A stretch of DNA of 64,000 nucleotides from positions 80,462,610 through 80,526,609 of the forward strand of contig NC_088917.1 in the NCBI RefSeq assembly GCF_963576675.1. The letters run 5' to 3'. The position numbers and the translations under genes are program-made. Positions 21,920-34,128 of this stretch are shown piece after piece (the first letter of the stretch is position 1; each line of letters opens with the position of its first letter). The notes under the pieces are model-generated. The model ran no database searches. It had not been told where the DNA came from and saw only the letters and a program-made list of their open reading frames with translations. Source of the stretch: Euphorbia lathyris. Its lineage: Eukaryota > Streptophyta > Magnoliopsida > Malpighiales > Euphorbiaceae.

Positions 21920-22211
21920 TGATTTGGGATATGAAGAAGGCCCAATCAGGCCCGTTCGGACAGATAGGCCCAGTCGGGCAGGCGGGCTTCAGGCCCAAGC
22001 AACCTCTATAAAAACACACCTCACATTCAAGAAAGGGGGAGGTGAGAACTTGAAACCACTTTGGACACTTTACTTTGAATAGTTTCTTGAATCTCTGACT
22101 GTCTTGCTCGTCGGAGTATCCGCAGGGACCATTCCCGGTGCAGGGACGATCCATCGGGAAGCAAAGGCCTCTTTCCGGAGATCCAGATCACGGAGTTCAC
22201 TTACCTAATTA
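21920..22211 (+). repeat. 3' LTR of the gypsy element
   Basis: Same 292 bp as 10979-11270 with two differences (gaaTctctg, ccggTgcag). Preceded by the purine-rich tract gatggggggact. Followed by AGTGA, the target duplication. Confidence 0.93.
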
Positions 22212-22408
22212 AGTGATAAAATGACGCACATGTGAAATATAGATGATAAAAATTTATGATTGAAAAAATAGTTTCAAATTGACTTAACTTGTCAATATTA
22301 AGGATAAATTTGCTATTTTCTATCAATGTTGGGATAAAATTACATAATTTTAAACGTTTTAAGTAAAATTGCTCATAATTGTCAACGTTGAGAATATTTT
22401 TACCACTT
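22212..22408. repeat. Right half of the MITE split by the gypsy element
   Basis: Continues the 10379-10978 repeat: 'gataaaatgacgcacatgtg', then 'caacgttgagaatattttta' at the end. It is cut off by the poly(T) of the next LINE fragment at 22409. Confidence 0.65.
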
Positions 22409-22780
22409 TTTTTTTTTTGAAATAAAACACTTCTTAATTATTAGAATCGGAATAAAGAACAACATTGAGATAGGGTGGTGGACATGCACACACACCACGA
22501 ACAGACTGAGAATTGACCGCCTTAGCTAAAAATTGAGCGGTCGAATTCGCTGAACGTTTTACATAAGAGACAGAGCAATTACCTAGCTCTTTTAAGATAC
22601 TAACACAAGACAAAATGACTTCAAGAAATATAAATTATCCGGCACAGAATGATTGTAAGCAGTCAGATTGAATCTCCATAAGTCCCGGAAAGAAATTCTT
22701 CAACCACTAAAGGACTTCCTAAATTGCAAGAGCCTCGTTCCATTTCTATTTAGTAAGAATTTATGAGAAGCCAATATGAT
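22409..22780 (-). mobile_element. 5'-truncated LINE, RNase H end only
   Basis: Starts with a T run (poly(A) of a minus-strand insert). The minus strand translates with stops to EALAI, EIQSDCLQSF, then ELGNCSVSYVKRSANSTAQF, the RNase H C-terminal part typical of plant L1-like LINEs. Not functional. Confidence 0.7.
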
Positions 22781-23300
22781 TTCGTCACCTAAAATTATTA
22801 ATTTAATCACTTGTTCATATTCTACAAAGTATATAACATGTCATATATTTTGTATCAAATTACAAGAAAGCTATCTTAACTATTTATATATAGCTGTCAA
22901 AAAAAACTATTTATATATATTTTGTTTGAAATGTATTATAATTTATATGATACATACATACATATATAATTTAATTAATTGTAGGCATGGTACCTGTTTC
23001 AATTTATAAAATTGTTAAAAATTATTCAGTATTTCTTTCATCGTGTTGCATTTTAATTCTTTAAAACTTATGCAATCAAATTTAAACAACTAGTTTAATT
23101 CAAAGATCTTATATATATTTAATAACATAAACATTAATTAAGAATATTTTTTTTTGGTAGAAATTAATTAAGAATATTAATTATTCTCTAAAGAAAAAAA
23201 AATATTAATTAAAAATACAATAATGTAAGCACGTCATTATGCTACAAGCTTAAGGAATTTCGTTGTCTGATGGATGGACATGTTATAAAAAAAAAAAAAG
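22781..23300. other. AT-rich gene-free stretch
   Basis: Mostly A/T with 'ttaattaagaatatt' repeats near 23130-23210 and a poly(A) run at 23289. No coding signal or RNA gene seen; the one open frame (22776-23009) is low-complexity AT sequence. Confidence 0.6.
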
Positions 23301-23852
23301 GATAAAATGGAAAATTACTTCTAACGTTTATGGTCAGAAGTAATTTTACTACTAACGTTTAAAATGGTACAGTTTTATCCTTAACGTTGATCGCCAAGAG
23401 TAATTTTATCCCTAATATTGACAAATAAGGTCAATTTGAGAAATAATTCATCAAACTGTCTTCTCGGTTATGAATCTTGCTATCTACACTTCACATGTGC
23501 GTCATTTTATCATTAATTAGTAACACGTCACAAACATGTTATTAGACGTGAAAAATAAAATTAAAAAATATATTGTATTTTTAACGAGTTGGACAAAAAA
23601 AATTCAAATATTTCGTCAAATTTAAAAACATTAATCTCCAAATATATTATTAAATCGTAAAAAATATGAAATCATTTTTTAGAACCAATAGATATGCAAT
23701 TTATGCAGAATAATGAACAAAATATATGTGTTTTAATTATGTCTAAAATTGACCCAACTTGCCAACGTTAGGGGTAATATTGCTCTTGGCTGCCGACGTT
23801 AGGGGTAAAATTGCATAATTTTAGATGTTAGAGGTAAAATTACACCTTATCC
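23301..23852. repeat. Palindromic MITE, 'ggtgtaaaa / acccctaacg' family
   Basis: The left arm 'ggataaaatggaaaattact' pairs with the right arm '...ggtaaaattacaccttatcc'. Internal words 'taatattgctcttggctgcc' and 'ttgatcgccaagagtaat' are inverted. Related to 10379-22408 (split) and 43105-43686. Confidence 0.7.
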
Positions 23853-24004
23853 CAAAAAACTAATGTTAAAAATAATTAGAGAAAGTCTAATTTGTAAAGA
23901 TAGTCTATGTGGTTCAAAAGTTTGCAAACCAGAAATATGTACTTTTTGCAATTTACAAACTCATTCATTCACTCAAAAATTATTATCATGATTATTTACC
24001 CTAA

Positions 24005-24645
24005 AATGGAGCGATTTGGAGAAATTAAAAAGATTGCATGGCAACAGATGGATTAAAATTAGCTGTGATGGTGCCTGTAAAGGTAATCCAAGTCATGCTT
24101 CAGCGGGGAGAATTTTTTGTGATTCAAAGGATATTTTGTTAGGTGGCTTCATGCTGAAATTGTGTCTTCTCGATTTTAGCAAAAAAATTGGGGTTTATAT
24201 TTTGGGTTAAAATTGATTTGGGACAAAGACTTTAGAAGGGTCGAGGTGGAGCTTGACTCTCAAATGGTTGTAAACTTTATGGAAGATTCTACACCACCCG
24301 TATTCCTGGATCTTGCATCAATATCACATTTTTAAATCTAAGACTTGGAACCTTTGAGTCATCTATACGTTCCGGAAAGGGAACATATCAGTAGACTGGA
24401 TGGTAAATTTCACAGGCTCCTTTAATTTAGGCTTTCACAAGTGTGTTATGTCCGTTGCAGTCCTTCAATATATCCTTTTCGAAGACCAATGTGGCACTGT
24501 TCTTCTAAGGGTGGTGACAAGTTAGTTTTTTTTTTTTTTTGTGTGTGCTAGTTTCTTTTTTCCTTCTTCTTGGGCGTTTAGCCGTCTTTTGTAATTTTCG
24601 ATGAAAAATTAATTCATATATTTTTTAAATGTAAAAAAAAAAATC
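24005..24645 (+). mobile_element. 5'-truncated LINE, RNase H end, plus strand
   Basis: Reads WIKISCDGACKGNPSHASAG, then in shifted frames FRRVEVELDSQMVVNFMEDS and a degraded tail ending in an A-rich run at about 24640. This is the RNase H 3' end of an L1-like LINE, with several stops. No start or upstream domains are present, so the small open frame at 24016 is not a gene. Confidence 0.7.
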
Positions 24646-24727
24646 ACAAATATAAATCCTGATTTAGAAATTTTTAAACCATAAAGGCTGTTTTTTTTAA
24701 ATCAACTAATCAATAAGGTTTATTTTT

Positions 24728-25245
24728 GGTTTAATACATCATTTGCTCTTTGAACTGGTCAAAAAAAAATTTGATTGGCTCTTAAACTTTTAAAGTATTC
24801 TAATAGGTCCCTCAACTTGCATTCAGTTAGCCTTCTGAACTTGCGCAAAATGTAATCAATGGATCACTCGATTGCAAAAAAAAAAAAGTAAGTTAAATGC
24901 GGAAGATGTATTGCACTCGTCTTAAAAAAAAAGAAGTAAAACTACCACGATCGGGGTATGCGGTTCTAATATTAAAATTGACAAGTTTTGTAATTGAGCA
25001 AATAATAACTTTCTTTTTAATCTATTTTTGAATTATGTAATAATTTTCTAAGATGCGTGAAATATATTTTCCGCATTTAACTTACTTTTTTTATAACCGA
25101 GTTATCAATTGATTACATTTTACGCAAGTTGAAGAAGCTAACTAATCATTTTATTCAAATTAGGGGACTACCAGAATACTTTAAAAATTGAGAGAACCAA
25201 TCAAATTTTTTGAACAACTTCAAGCGGCAAATGATGTATTAAGTC
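24728..25245. repeat. MITE of the GGNTTAATAC family with perfect 9-bp TSD
   Basis: GGTTTAATACATCATTTGC...GCAAATGATGTATTAAGTC. Flanks tttattttt (24719-24727 and 25246-25254) are a perfect 9-bp repeat. Confidence 0.82.
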
Positions 25246-25255
25246 TTTATTTTTA

Positions 25256-25940
25256 GGCCTAATGTTTCCCCAACTTCCTTAACTTGTCTAAATTTGTCAT
25301 TTTAACCCCTCAACTCATCGAATGTCTTATTTACCCCCTTAACTCTATAAAAGTGCTATTTCTCATCCCCTCAACTTGTCCATTTAGCCTCCCAACTCAT
25401 AAAATGTCCTATTTACCCCTTTAACTCCATAAAATTTGTATTTCTCACCTCTTACAATCCGTTATCGATGCATAAATTGATACCCTTTTTAAACGTTAAA
25501 CCTATATCGGTGCTATTTTATACGTGGAACCTAAATTGATACTTCCGCAAAAACCATAGGCCTATTTTGATACCTTATCCCTACATATAATGTCTTTAAC
25601 TTGTTTGACAAAATAAAAAGTTGATATTAAAAAAATATTTTCAAACTCATTTGAATAAGTCCTATTAATTTTGCACTATAAAAGGGTAAAAAATACCACT
25701 TTTATAGAGTTAAGGGCATAAATAGGATCATAAGGGGTGAGAAATACTACTTTTATGAAGTTAAGAGGGTAAATAGAACATTCGATGAGTTGTGAATGGG
25801 TAAAATGACCAATTTGGACAAGTTAAGGGGTTGAGAAATACTATTTTTATGGAGTTAAGGGGATAAATAGGACATTCAATGAGTTTGAGGGGTGAAATAA
25901 CCAATTTGGACAAATTAAGGAGCTGGAGGAGCATTATGCC
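25256..25940. repeat. MITE of the GGNTTAATAC family, 685 bp
   Basis: GGCCTAATGTTTCCCC...GGAGCATTATGCC. The interior is built of degenerate 'aactcataaaatgtcctatt' repeats in opposed orientation. It begins one base after the target duplication of the previous element; its own flanks (ttattttta / ttattttat) are near-identical. Confidence 0.75.
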
Positions 25941-26219
25941 TTATTTTATATAAACATGTGAAGCTCAATCCTTAATTAATAATTTCTTGCTTGAATATTT
26001 CTCTAATTTCTGGTAGTTCACTGATCACTCGTGCCCTTTGGTTGAAAGTTGACTTGGCTTGTTCAGATGATGCAATTTTTAAAATTATTGGTCAAAAGGA
26101 AAGCAGCTTTCTATTATTAAGGAAAAAATTCTGAACTTTATCTATTTTTAAAATTCTTGCTTGAATATTTCTCTAATTTCTGAACTTTATCTGTTTTAAG
26201 GTTTAAGTTTCTTGGTTAA

Positions 26220-26615
26220 TTATTTTTTTGTTAAATTTTTTATTATTGATTTTATTATAGATTCCATCTTTATTGAACTTTTTCGTCGAGTTTGGATGGC
26301 ATGCATTGTTAGGGTGATTCAGCCTATTGACGTGGACAAATAAAACTAAGAGTTTGTTGACTAGGATAGATAGAGAGTGAAAAGTAAAAAGAAATTATAG
26401 AAATCAATTTACAATAGATTCTTCCAAACTCGAGCATCTTCTTTTCCGTTTTGCGATTTTCAGCATTAGAATCGCCAAATCGATATTTTCCTTTCCCAAA
26501 CTCGATGAAAACGTTAAATAAGGACTGGATCCAACAAAATCAATGATTAAGAGCTCAACGTAGAAAATAATTGATCTTTAAAACATGTGAAGTTCAAGAG
26601 CTTAATTATGTTTTT
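26220..26615. repeat. Palindromic repeat, 'ttttcgtcgagtttgg' family
   Basis: 'gaactttttcgtcgagtttg' at about 26277 is inverted at about 26496 ('caaactcgatgaaaacgtt'). The same family is at 50137-50562. The flanking DNA (25950-26220) is AT-rich with a 30-bp direct repeat ('ttgcttgaatatttctctaa'). No gene seen. Confidence 0.5.
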
Positions 26616-26985
26616 TTTTCCTAATAATAAGGGTAAATTAAAAAAAAAATTCATTGTGGTTATATATTTTTTTATCAATGTTTGTGGTTTTTTTTTCCAA
26701 ATGAGAATTGAGTTTTTTTCATCAGGAAATGACTGGAGTTTTTCGCTTTGCTAACAAAATTGATGATTTTTAGGTTGAAAACATTGATATGGCTCAAAAT
26801 TGAAAATTTTTAAGGATTGATGATATTATAATAAACTTTAATTCTTCAACTTTTTAGTTTTAATGTCATTTAAATGTTGTTTGGTGAGAAAAGAGAAAAT
26901 GAATGTTTAGAGAGAGAAAATTCTGAAAATTGTGACTTTAGAAAAAAAAATTGGTTTCATAGTAAAGGTGGTACTAAACAACTTT

Positions 26986-27368
26986 AGAGCATCTCCAAAA
27001 GACTCTTAGTGAACTCTCTAAAAATAATATAAATAATTGACTCTTAGTGATTTAAGAGTGACTAAGATATATCATCTCCAACAATGCTCTTTATATTCAC
27101 TCCTTATTTATTATTTTATTATTAAGATTATTATTTATTGTTATATTACCAATAGTGTGAGGAGAAAGACTTATCAATAATAAATTATTAATAAAAAATG
27201 AAGTTAAGAGACGCTAAGAGGTGGAGAGATGTTCTCCATTAATAGAGAGGATGAAGAGACTCTTAGTGATTTGATGAGTCACTAAGAGGCTGTTGGAACT
27301 GATTTTTTATTCTCCATCCTCAAATTTTAACTTAAGAGTCAATTTAAAAAGTTGTTAGAGATGCTCTT
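26986..27368. repeat. MITE with GAGCATCTC ends, right end hit by LINE A
   Basis: Left 'agagcatctccaaaagactc' and right 'gttgttagagatgctctt' are inverted ends, and several 'actcttagtgattt' words lie inside. LINE A entered at the right end, so the last 17 bp (27352-27368) recur at 35545-35561. Confidence 0.7.
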
Positions 27369-30300
27369 TTTTTTTAGATAAACTGAAGACTTTATTGATC
27401 AGATATGTAATCCTTACAATAGACGCTTTCAAGCCAAACTGGGAAAATAAACGAAACATAAGAACTAGCATTGGAAAGGGCTTTGCGTGCAATAGCATGA
27501 GCAACCCCGTTCGCTAGCCTTGGAACAAAAGACACAGTAAACTCTGGCCTAGAAAATAACAATTCTCTGCAATCGGTAATGATCAATCTGAAATCAGAGA
27601 AGTCGGGCGACGACGATGCAAGGCTGTTGACAACGATTTGTGCATCCGTTTCGAAGATAACTCGACGGTAAGATGTGCCTCGTAACCACGCGATACACTG
27701 TCGTAGTGCGACAGCTTCAGCAACACGGACGTCCACCACTCCCTCACAGGTGCTACTGTGTAATGCAATAAAATCCCCACTGTTGTTTCGCAGGACCGCC
27801 CCTACCCCGAACTTTCCCTCCGAGTCGAATAAGGAGGCGTCCAGGTTGCATTTCCACTGGTTTAGATCCGGCGGCCTCCACCGGGCCTCCTGTATGCTTC
27901 GAATTACCGACCCCACCTGCTGCTGTTGTACTGGTTTCTCATGCGCCTTTCTCCAATCCGCCATTAACATCAGGGCTGATCTAATAGCAAAAGATGGTTC
28001 AACAGCTCCATCGTTCCAGAGTATGGCATTTCTCTGTTGCCAAATCCCCCATAACACCATGGCCATCTGACTGGCAGTTTCCTCATCAGTTGTGTTGCAG
28101 ACGTTCAAGAACCATTCACTAGCTTCGTCAAAATCACACACTGGTGTGTTCAAACCTGCAGCAGTCCAACAATTTACAGCATATGGGCATCCCAGAAATA
28201 AATGGAGATCACATTCAATATCAGATGGACAGTGCAGACACGTAGATGGGACTTGTGCGTGTTTGCTTTGTAAACGCCAGCGGGTCGGTAACACCTTTGA
28301 GCATAGCTTCCAAAGGAAGAAAGTTACTTTTGGGGGAATCTTTAACTTCCACATCCGAATCCAACCCTCGTCTAGTGTGTTGATCTGTGCATGACGGCTC
28401 TCAGCAAGTAGGTTGTAGCCGGATTTAGAGGAGTAAATCCCGTTTTTAGTATAGTGCCAGATCTTCCTGTCTACACGGGTGGTATATGGGACTGCCATTC
28501 TTCTAATCAGCTCGCCCTCACTTAGTGAGAAAAGTGCTTCTATTTTGCCTCTGTCCCAAACCCTGGTTCCCGCCACCATCAAATCCTTCACTTTCATTCC
28601 TTCCATCCCTGGTGGACTCTCTGATTGTACCCTGAATTTGTGCGCCTGTGTTAGCCAAGGTTCTTTCCAAACATTAATTAGTTCACCAGTACCCACGTTC
28701 CACCTCACTCCCATGGATATAACTGACCTCGCACTCCACATGCTCTTCCAAACGTAACTGGGATTGTTTCCAAGTTCAGAAGAAAGGAAAGCACCATTTG
28801 CAAAATATTTCGCTTTGAAGATTCGGCTTACCAGACTATGAGGATTATGAATCAGTTTCCACCCTTGTTTTCCTAGCAGTGATAGGTTATAGTCTTGCAG
28901 GTCCCTGTAACCTAGACCTCATTTGTCTCTTTTAATGCACAATTTTTTCCACCTAAACCAATGTATATTCTTCCTTCCGTTGTCCTTCGAACCCCACCAA
29001 AAGGAGTTCATCATTTTTTGGAGATCGTTTAAGATAGACCTGGGGATCAGGAAGGTGCTTATACAGAACGTGGAGATAGCTTGTGCAATTGATTTAAGCA
29101 GTACATCCTTACCGGCTATTGAGAGAAAACGAAAACTCCAACTGTTAAGCCTCTTTTGAAGTCGCTCCTTAAGAAAACCGAAAACAGCTCTCTTTGATCT
29201 TCCAATTAGGGATGGGAGACCCAAGTATCTACCCGTATTGAGGGGGGCGTGAACCCGGAGGGCGGAGCTAATTGCTTGTCTGTCGTGGACTTTCACATTT
29301 GAACTGAAGAAAATGCCGGATTTCATATGGTTAATGGCTTGCCCAGATGCAATTTCATATTTTGTCAGCATATCAGTGATAATTTTGCATTCATCTGTAT
29401 TAGCCTGAAAAAACAAAAAACTATTGTTAGACAAGGTGCCGAACGGCCTCGCCCGGGCGAACCGGGGGGTGGACACCTCATGGCGACGTAAGCGGTGATT
29501 GGCGCCGAAAGCAACCAATCATGGAATCAAGCTGCTCGGTAGGACCGGAGCTCGGAAATATGGAAGAGTCGCCACCCACGAATGGAAAAATGAACACCGA
29601 TCCCTTGCGGGAGACCGGTGAGGGTTCGGGAAACTTAGGTACGAGCCGAGAAGGCTAGCTCCTTTCCGGAGAAAGGCTACTAGGCACCCCGATATCGCCC
29701 GGTTATGAACCACCGGCCTCCTACTCAGCGTGTTAGGCGATAACGGACTAATCGTATATTTCTTTAAGTTTAAAATTCATTTGAAACCTTTTCTTTCTCG
29801 CTTTGAAAACCGTTTTGAGCATGTCATTAAAAGCCATTTTAGTAAAGAATCACCCATTTTGCATAAATTTAAAATACATAGGAGAGAGAGGGGGAAAAGA
29901 AAGAATTGATTTATTCACGGTGTGATTTTATGCCTCAGTCTGTACACTAATTCTAAGCTAATCTCATTCCCCAAAACGAGTTTATTTACATGGTTCGTAC
30001 CTTAATCGCCGTTGGAACGATTTAGGTACGTTTCAAAACCCCGTTAATGACGTTCACTCGAATCGCCGTTGGAACGACTCGAGCGTTTGAAAACGTTGAG
30101 CAAACATTTTTAATCTAAAAAAACGTGATTAAGCATACAAATCAATTTATTTTGTACAAAACCATTTAGTTAGGAAAACAATTCAAAACTTCATTATTTA
30201 CAATGAAAACGATTTTAATTACAAGGTTTGCTTAATCCGTCATTGGAACGAATTAAGGTTTTAAAACGTGATGTTTTAGGAAACGATTTAAAGTAATAAG

Positions 30301-31359
30301 AAAGCCTTTTATTTACATTAGGAACTTCTAGAAAACTTAAGTTTAAATAAACAAATTAAGCTCTCTTTTTGTGGTTTATTTTCCCTTTTTTTCACTCAAT
30401 TGAACCTTACTTGAATACAATGACAACAATTAACAAATTAAGTCCAAATTTACCTAACCAAAATATTTTTCCAAGCATATATATATATATAGGAAATTCC
30501 AAAGGAAAAGAAGAAAGATATACACATATATATATATTTTAATAAAAATGATAATTATCCATATACATTTAAAAGAAAAGGTAAATAATGAAAACTATAA
30601 TTAATAGATAAAAAAAGACAATAATATTCACAAATGATAAGAAACTAACTTTTAGCCCAAAAACTATTATGATAAGTGTATATAGAAAATAACCCCTAAT
30701 AACCCAAAATGGCAAGTATGTATAGTTTAAATGAATTTAAAAGAAAAATATACATATAACTTTATTAAATCAAATTAAAGAAAAATAATATCCAAACACA
30801 TTAAGTAAATATATACAAAATATTTAAAAATAGCTTGAATGCATATATTACATAATTATACATATGTATAGAAAGGACCAAAAGTCTAAAAGTTGAGAAA
30901 GAGGGACCAAAACAGCATTTTTTACATTTCAGCAGCTTTACCGACGGAAAGTCCGTCGGTAAACAGCCTTTAGTGACAGAAAACGGAAAATTACAGAATT
31001 AGTCTAGCAGTTTCCAGATCTATTCAAAAGCTTTAGATTAGATCTATTCTATCGTTTTGGACCTCCGAACTACCAAAATAGGATCATAGTCTATAACGGA
31101 GATTCCTAAAACGATGTTTTATTTCAAAACGTTATTTAGAAATATTTTCAAAACTTATAATTACAACGTTTTTTAATCCCGAACTACCTTTGAATCGGAT
31201 CACGGTTCGTATTGGGATATTAAAACGAGGTTTTTTTTATTTCAAAATAAAAACGAACGTTTATTTAATACGAGACAAAAATAAATAAATACGAGAAATT
31301 AAATAAGACGTGATAAATAAATAACTAAATAAATAAAAACTATATCCTAAAAAATAAAA

Positions 31360-31400
31360 TAAGAAAATAAAATAAATAAATAAATAAATAAAATAAATAA
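31360..31400. repeat. AAAT/AAATA microsatellite in the solo LTR
   Basis: Runs of 'aaataaataaataaat' and variants from about 31265 to 31400. Simple sequence only. Confidence 0.7.
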
Positions 31401-31699
31401 AACGAGTCTAGTCCTCGGATAATACCTCAAGATCGGTATTTGACGGCTGAAGTCGGTTGATTCCACGAGTTGCTTTTTTTGTGCTTTGCGGGTTTTTTAG
31501 TAAAAATTTAACTTTTAGGAAATTCGGACTTTTTGAGAAAAAAAAATATTTTCCTCAAAAAATTTCACTTTCTCTCTCTAAAAATGTCTAGAGTGAGAAA
31601 GCTCTCCAAAATTCTCTCCCCTCTCCTTTTAAATGCATGGGGATCCGTGTCTTATATAGGCGAGGATCCCCGGAAACTTTGGGCGACGCCTGATTAAAA

Positions 31700-31850
31700 T
31701 TGAGCGTCGCCCAAAGGAGGTTGGGCGATCGCCCAACACTAGTTGGGCGGACGCCCAACTTATGTTGGACGAACGCCCAACTTGGTTGGGCGAACGCCCA
31801 ACTTGGTTGGACGGATGCCCAACTTAAGTTGGGCGTTCCGTCAGGCGTGC
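31700..31850. repeat. Minisatellite of palindromic GGGCGNNCGCCC units
   Basis: About five to six units of roughly 28 bp, each like 'ttgggcgaacgcccaac', spaced by 'ttggt', 'tatg' or 'aag'. Each unit is itself a hairpin. Open frames across it on both strands are a side effect of the repeat and not genes. It lies in the transcribed part of the LTR, just downstream of its TATA box in minus-strand sense. Confidence 0.8.
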
Positions 31851-34128
31851 GCCCCGCGCTGTCGGGCGTGCGTCCAACTGTCATCGGGCGCGCGCCGACT
31901 GCCGCTAGGCGCTCGCACCACGTCGCTGAGCACTCGCGAGCCGTCCACTCGACGATCGCAACTCCTACTGACCTCTCGTTTTTTATTATATATTTTTTGC
32001 TTTAAAACTTCCGGAACCAACCGCTTCAACCGTCTCATTACAGGTTTTCGTCACAGGTCCTCCGACTCAGTGTCTACAACTATCGTCAGTGAATAACAAG
32101 TGGGTGACGCTGGGGGCACCTCTCTTCACACGGCATCCATGTATCTGTCCTGTAGTTTCAGCTTGCTGAATAAGTCTAGATAAAACTTCCGAGCACAGGA
32201 TAAAGAGATAGGGGGACAAAGGGTCGCCCTGTCAAAGCCCTCTTGCCGGTTTGATTGGACCAATAGTCATTCCGCTACTTGAAACCGTATACTTGACCGA
32301 GGAAACGCACCATATAATCCAGTTTATCCAAGTGTTCTGAAACCCCATTCGGGTCAATACTGCTCTCAGGAAGCCCCAGTCAACCCTGTCATATGCTTTG
32401 CTGATGTCCAGTTTCAGAGCCACTTCCCCAGTTCGAGCTCGTGTTTGCCTCTTCATGTAGTGAATAGATTCAAAAGCTATCTGCACGTTGTCAATCAGAG
32501 AGCGTCCGGGTACAAAAGCCGATTGTGATTCTGATATTACCTTAAGAAGCAGGACTTTCAGCCTATTTGCCAGTACTTTGGCAATAATCTTGTACAACAC
32601 GTTGCATAATGATATAAGGCGGAGGTCCTTCATTGATTCGGGGTTGTCACTCTTCGGGATAAGCACAATATTGGTATCCTTAAGTGTTTCAGGGAACTCA
32701 TTCTTATCCAACCAGCCCTTGCACGCACTGAACACTTCAGCCCGATCAGATCCCAATAATGCTGAAAAAATCCCGGATTCAATCCATCCGGCCCAGGGGA
32801 CTTATCTGCTTGCATCTGAAAAACTGCTGTTTTAAATTCCTCAATCACAAACTCAGCAGTAAGCAATCGGTTATCCTCATTGCTGATTAATGTCGGCACC
32901 ACATTTACTAGTTCATAATCATTAGGAAGAGGAGCAGCGAATAATTGTATGAAATAGGAATGGATGACATTACGCATATCGATCTGGCTTGTGTACAAGA
33001 TGCCATCATCACCTATCAGCTGCTGGATCTGATTTTGTTTTCTTCGCTCCTTTGTACAGGCGTGGAAATATTTGGTATTGTTATCCCCACTTTTCAGCCA
33101 GAACCTCTTCGAGCGTTGCTTCCAAAATGCTTCCTCCACTCCCAACCAGTGGTTCAAATCTCTTCTTGCTTGAAAGAAGTTGGATATGGAGTTTTCATCG
33201 CTTTTGTTCTGCAGCCGAGTCAGGCGTTTTTTGCAAGCCTCAATTCTCCGCTAAAACTTCTTCCTAAACTCGCTGCCCCATTGTTCCATCGACAACGAGC
33301 AGGCTGCCAGTTTTGACATTATCATATCCCGGCTCCCAGCCCCCCAGTTCCTTCTCACAAAGGCATCAAACCCTTCTTCCTTAGTCCAAGCTGTTTCAAA
33401 ACGGAACCTGCACTTTGACCGCCCAGAGTGAACAGAGTCTAAGCCAATTAGAATTGGCAAGTGATCTGAATAGCCCGTTGAAACAGTTCTGCAGGTGTAA
33501 TTAATGAACCTGTTAAGCCATTCAGAAGATGCGAAGGCTCTATCCAACTTTTCTTGAACCCAATGAGTTGTGCCCCTGCTTCTCTCCCAGGTATAATCAC
33601 TCCCTTTCAACAGCAATTCGTTCAGTGCATTAATGGCAATTGCTTGATTGAAGGCACTCATAAGATAAGCAGGATAAGCTAGGCCTCCTTTTTTCTCCTC
33701 AGCGTGAAGGATGCAGTTGAAGTCGCCCACTACCAGCCACGGCAAATCAGATTTGCACGCAATAGCCCTAAGTAGAGAGCATGAGTCCCTTTGTCTGCCT
33801 CTGTCTGCATACCCATAGAACCCCACCAAACGCCAGTTATCGGAACCAGAACAATGGATGATAGCTTCAATGTGCTGAGCTGAGAAGCCTTCTATAGAGA
33901 TTGTATCACTCTCCTTCCATAGTAGCACCAACCCACCACTTCTACCATCACAGTCTACAGTAAAACATCCAGTATAATTAAATCTTCTACTAAGGTAATC
34001 AATACGAGTCTTGCTCACCAGTGTTTCAATTAGGAAAACAATTTTGGGATTGTGTGCTCGAATAATATCACCCAGAAAACGAACTGCACGAGGGTTTCCC
34101 AAGCCCCGGCAGTTCCAACTTAAGCAAT

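Larger units (their letters stand above)
10979..22211 (+). mobile_element. Complete Ty3/gypsy retrotransposon of Tat (Retand-like) type with antisense genes
   Basis: 11,233 bp bounded by 292-bp LTRs (TG...TA) and a perfect 5-bp target duplication AGTGA (10974-10978 and 22212-22216). Order on the plus strand: LTR, gag, protease, RT, RNase H, a second archaeal-type RNase H, integrase, a 115/119-bp tandem repeat array, two antisense genes, polypurine tract (gatggggggact, just before 21920), LTR. A second RNase H, a long 3' region with tandem repeats and antisense ORFs are known features of the Tat clade. The LTRs differ at only two positions by my comparison, both C/T, so insertion is recent. 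Even so, pol has at least five disabling changes, so this copy cannot be autonomous. Confidence 0.93.
29425..32078 (-). mobile_element. Solo LTR (2,654 bp) inserted in LINE A RT
   Basis: Flanked by a perfect 5-bp repeat ACTAT (29420-29424 and 32079-32083). Ends are TGTTAGACAAGG...TGTCTACA (on the minus strand TGTAGACACTGAG...). No internal direct terminal repeat, primer site or gag-pol was found, so it is one LTR left by LTR-LTR recombination, or a very reduced element. A minus-strand TATA box, CTATATAAGAC, lies at about 31652-31662, which sets the orientation. Also seen are 'cgccgttggaacga' words near 30010 and 30065, and a short palindrome taccgacggaaagtccgtcggt near 30940 (22 bp, part shown: taccgacgg/ccgtcggta). 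Confidence 0.85.

Noticed and set aside
24016..24210. Small plus-strand frame with an RNase H start
   Set aside because: It is the 5'-truncated 3' end of a LINE, with stops right after; not a gene.
31700..32096. Open frames with repeated VGRTPNL-type peptides
   Set aside because: They only translate the GGGCG..CGCCC minisatellite; present on both strands, no promoter logic.
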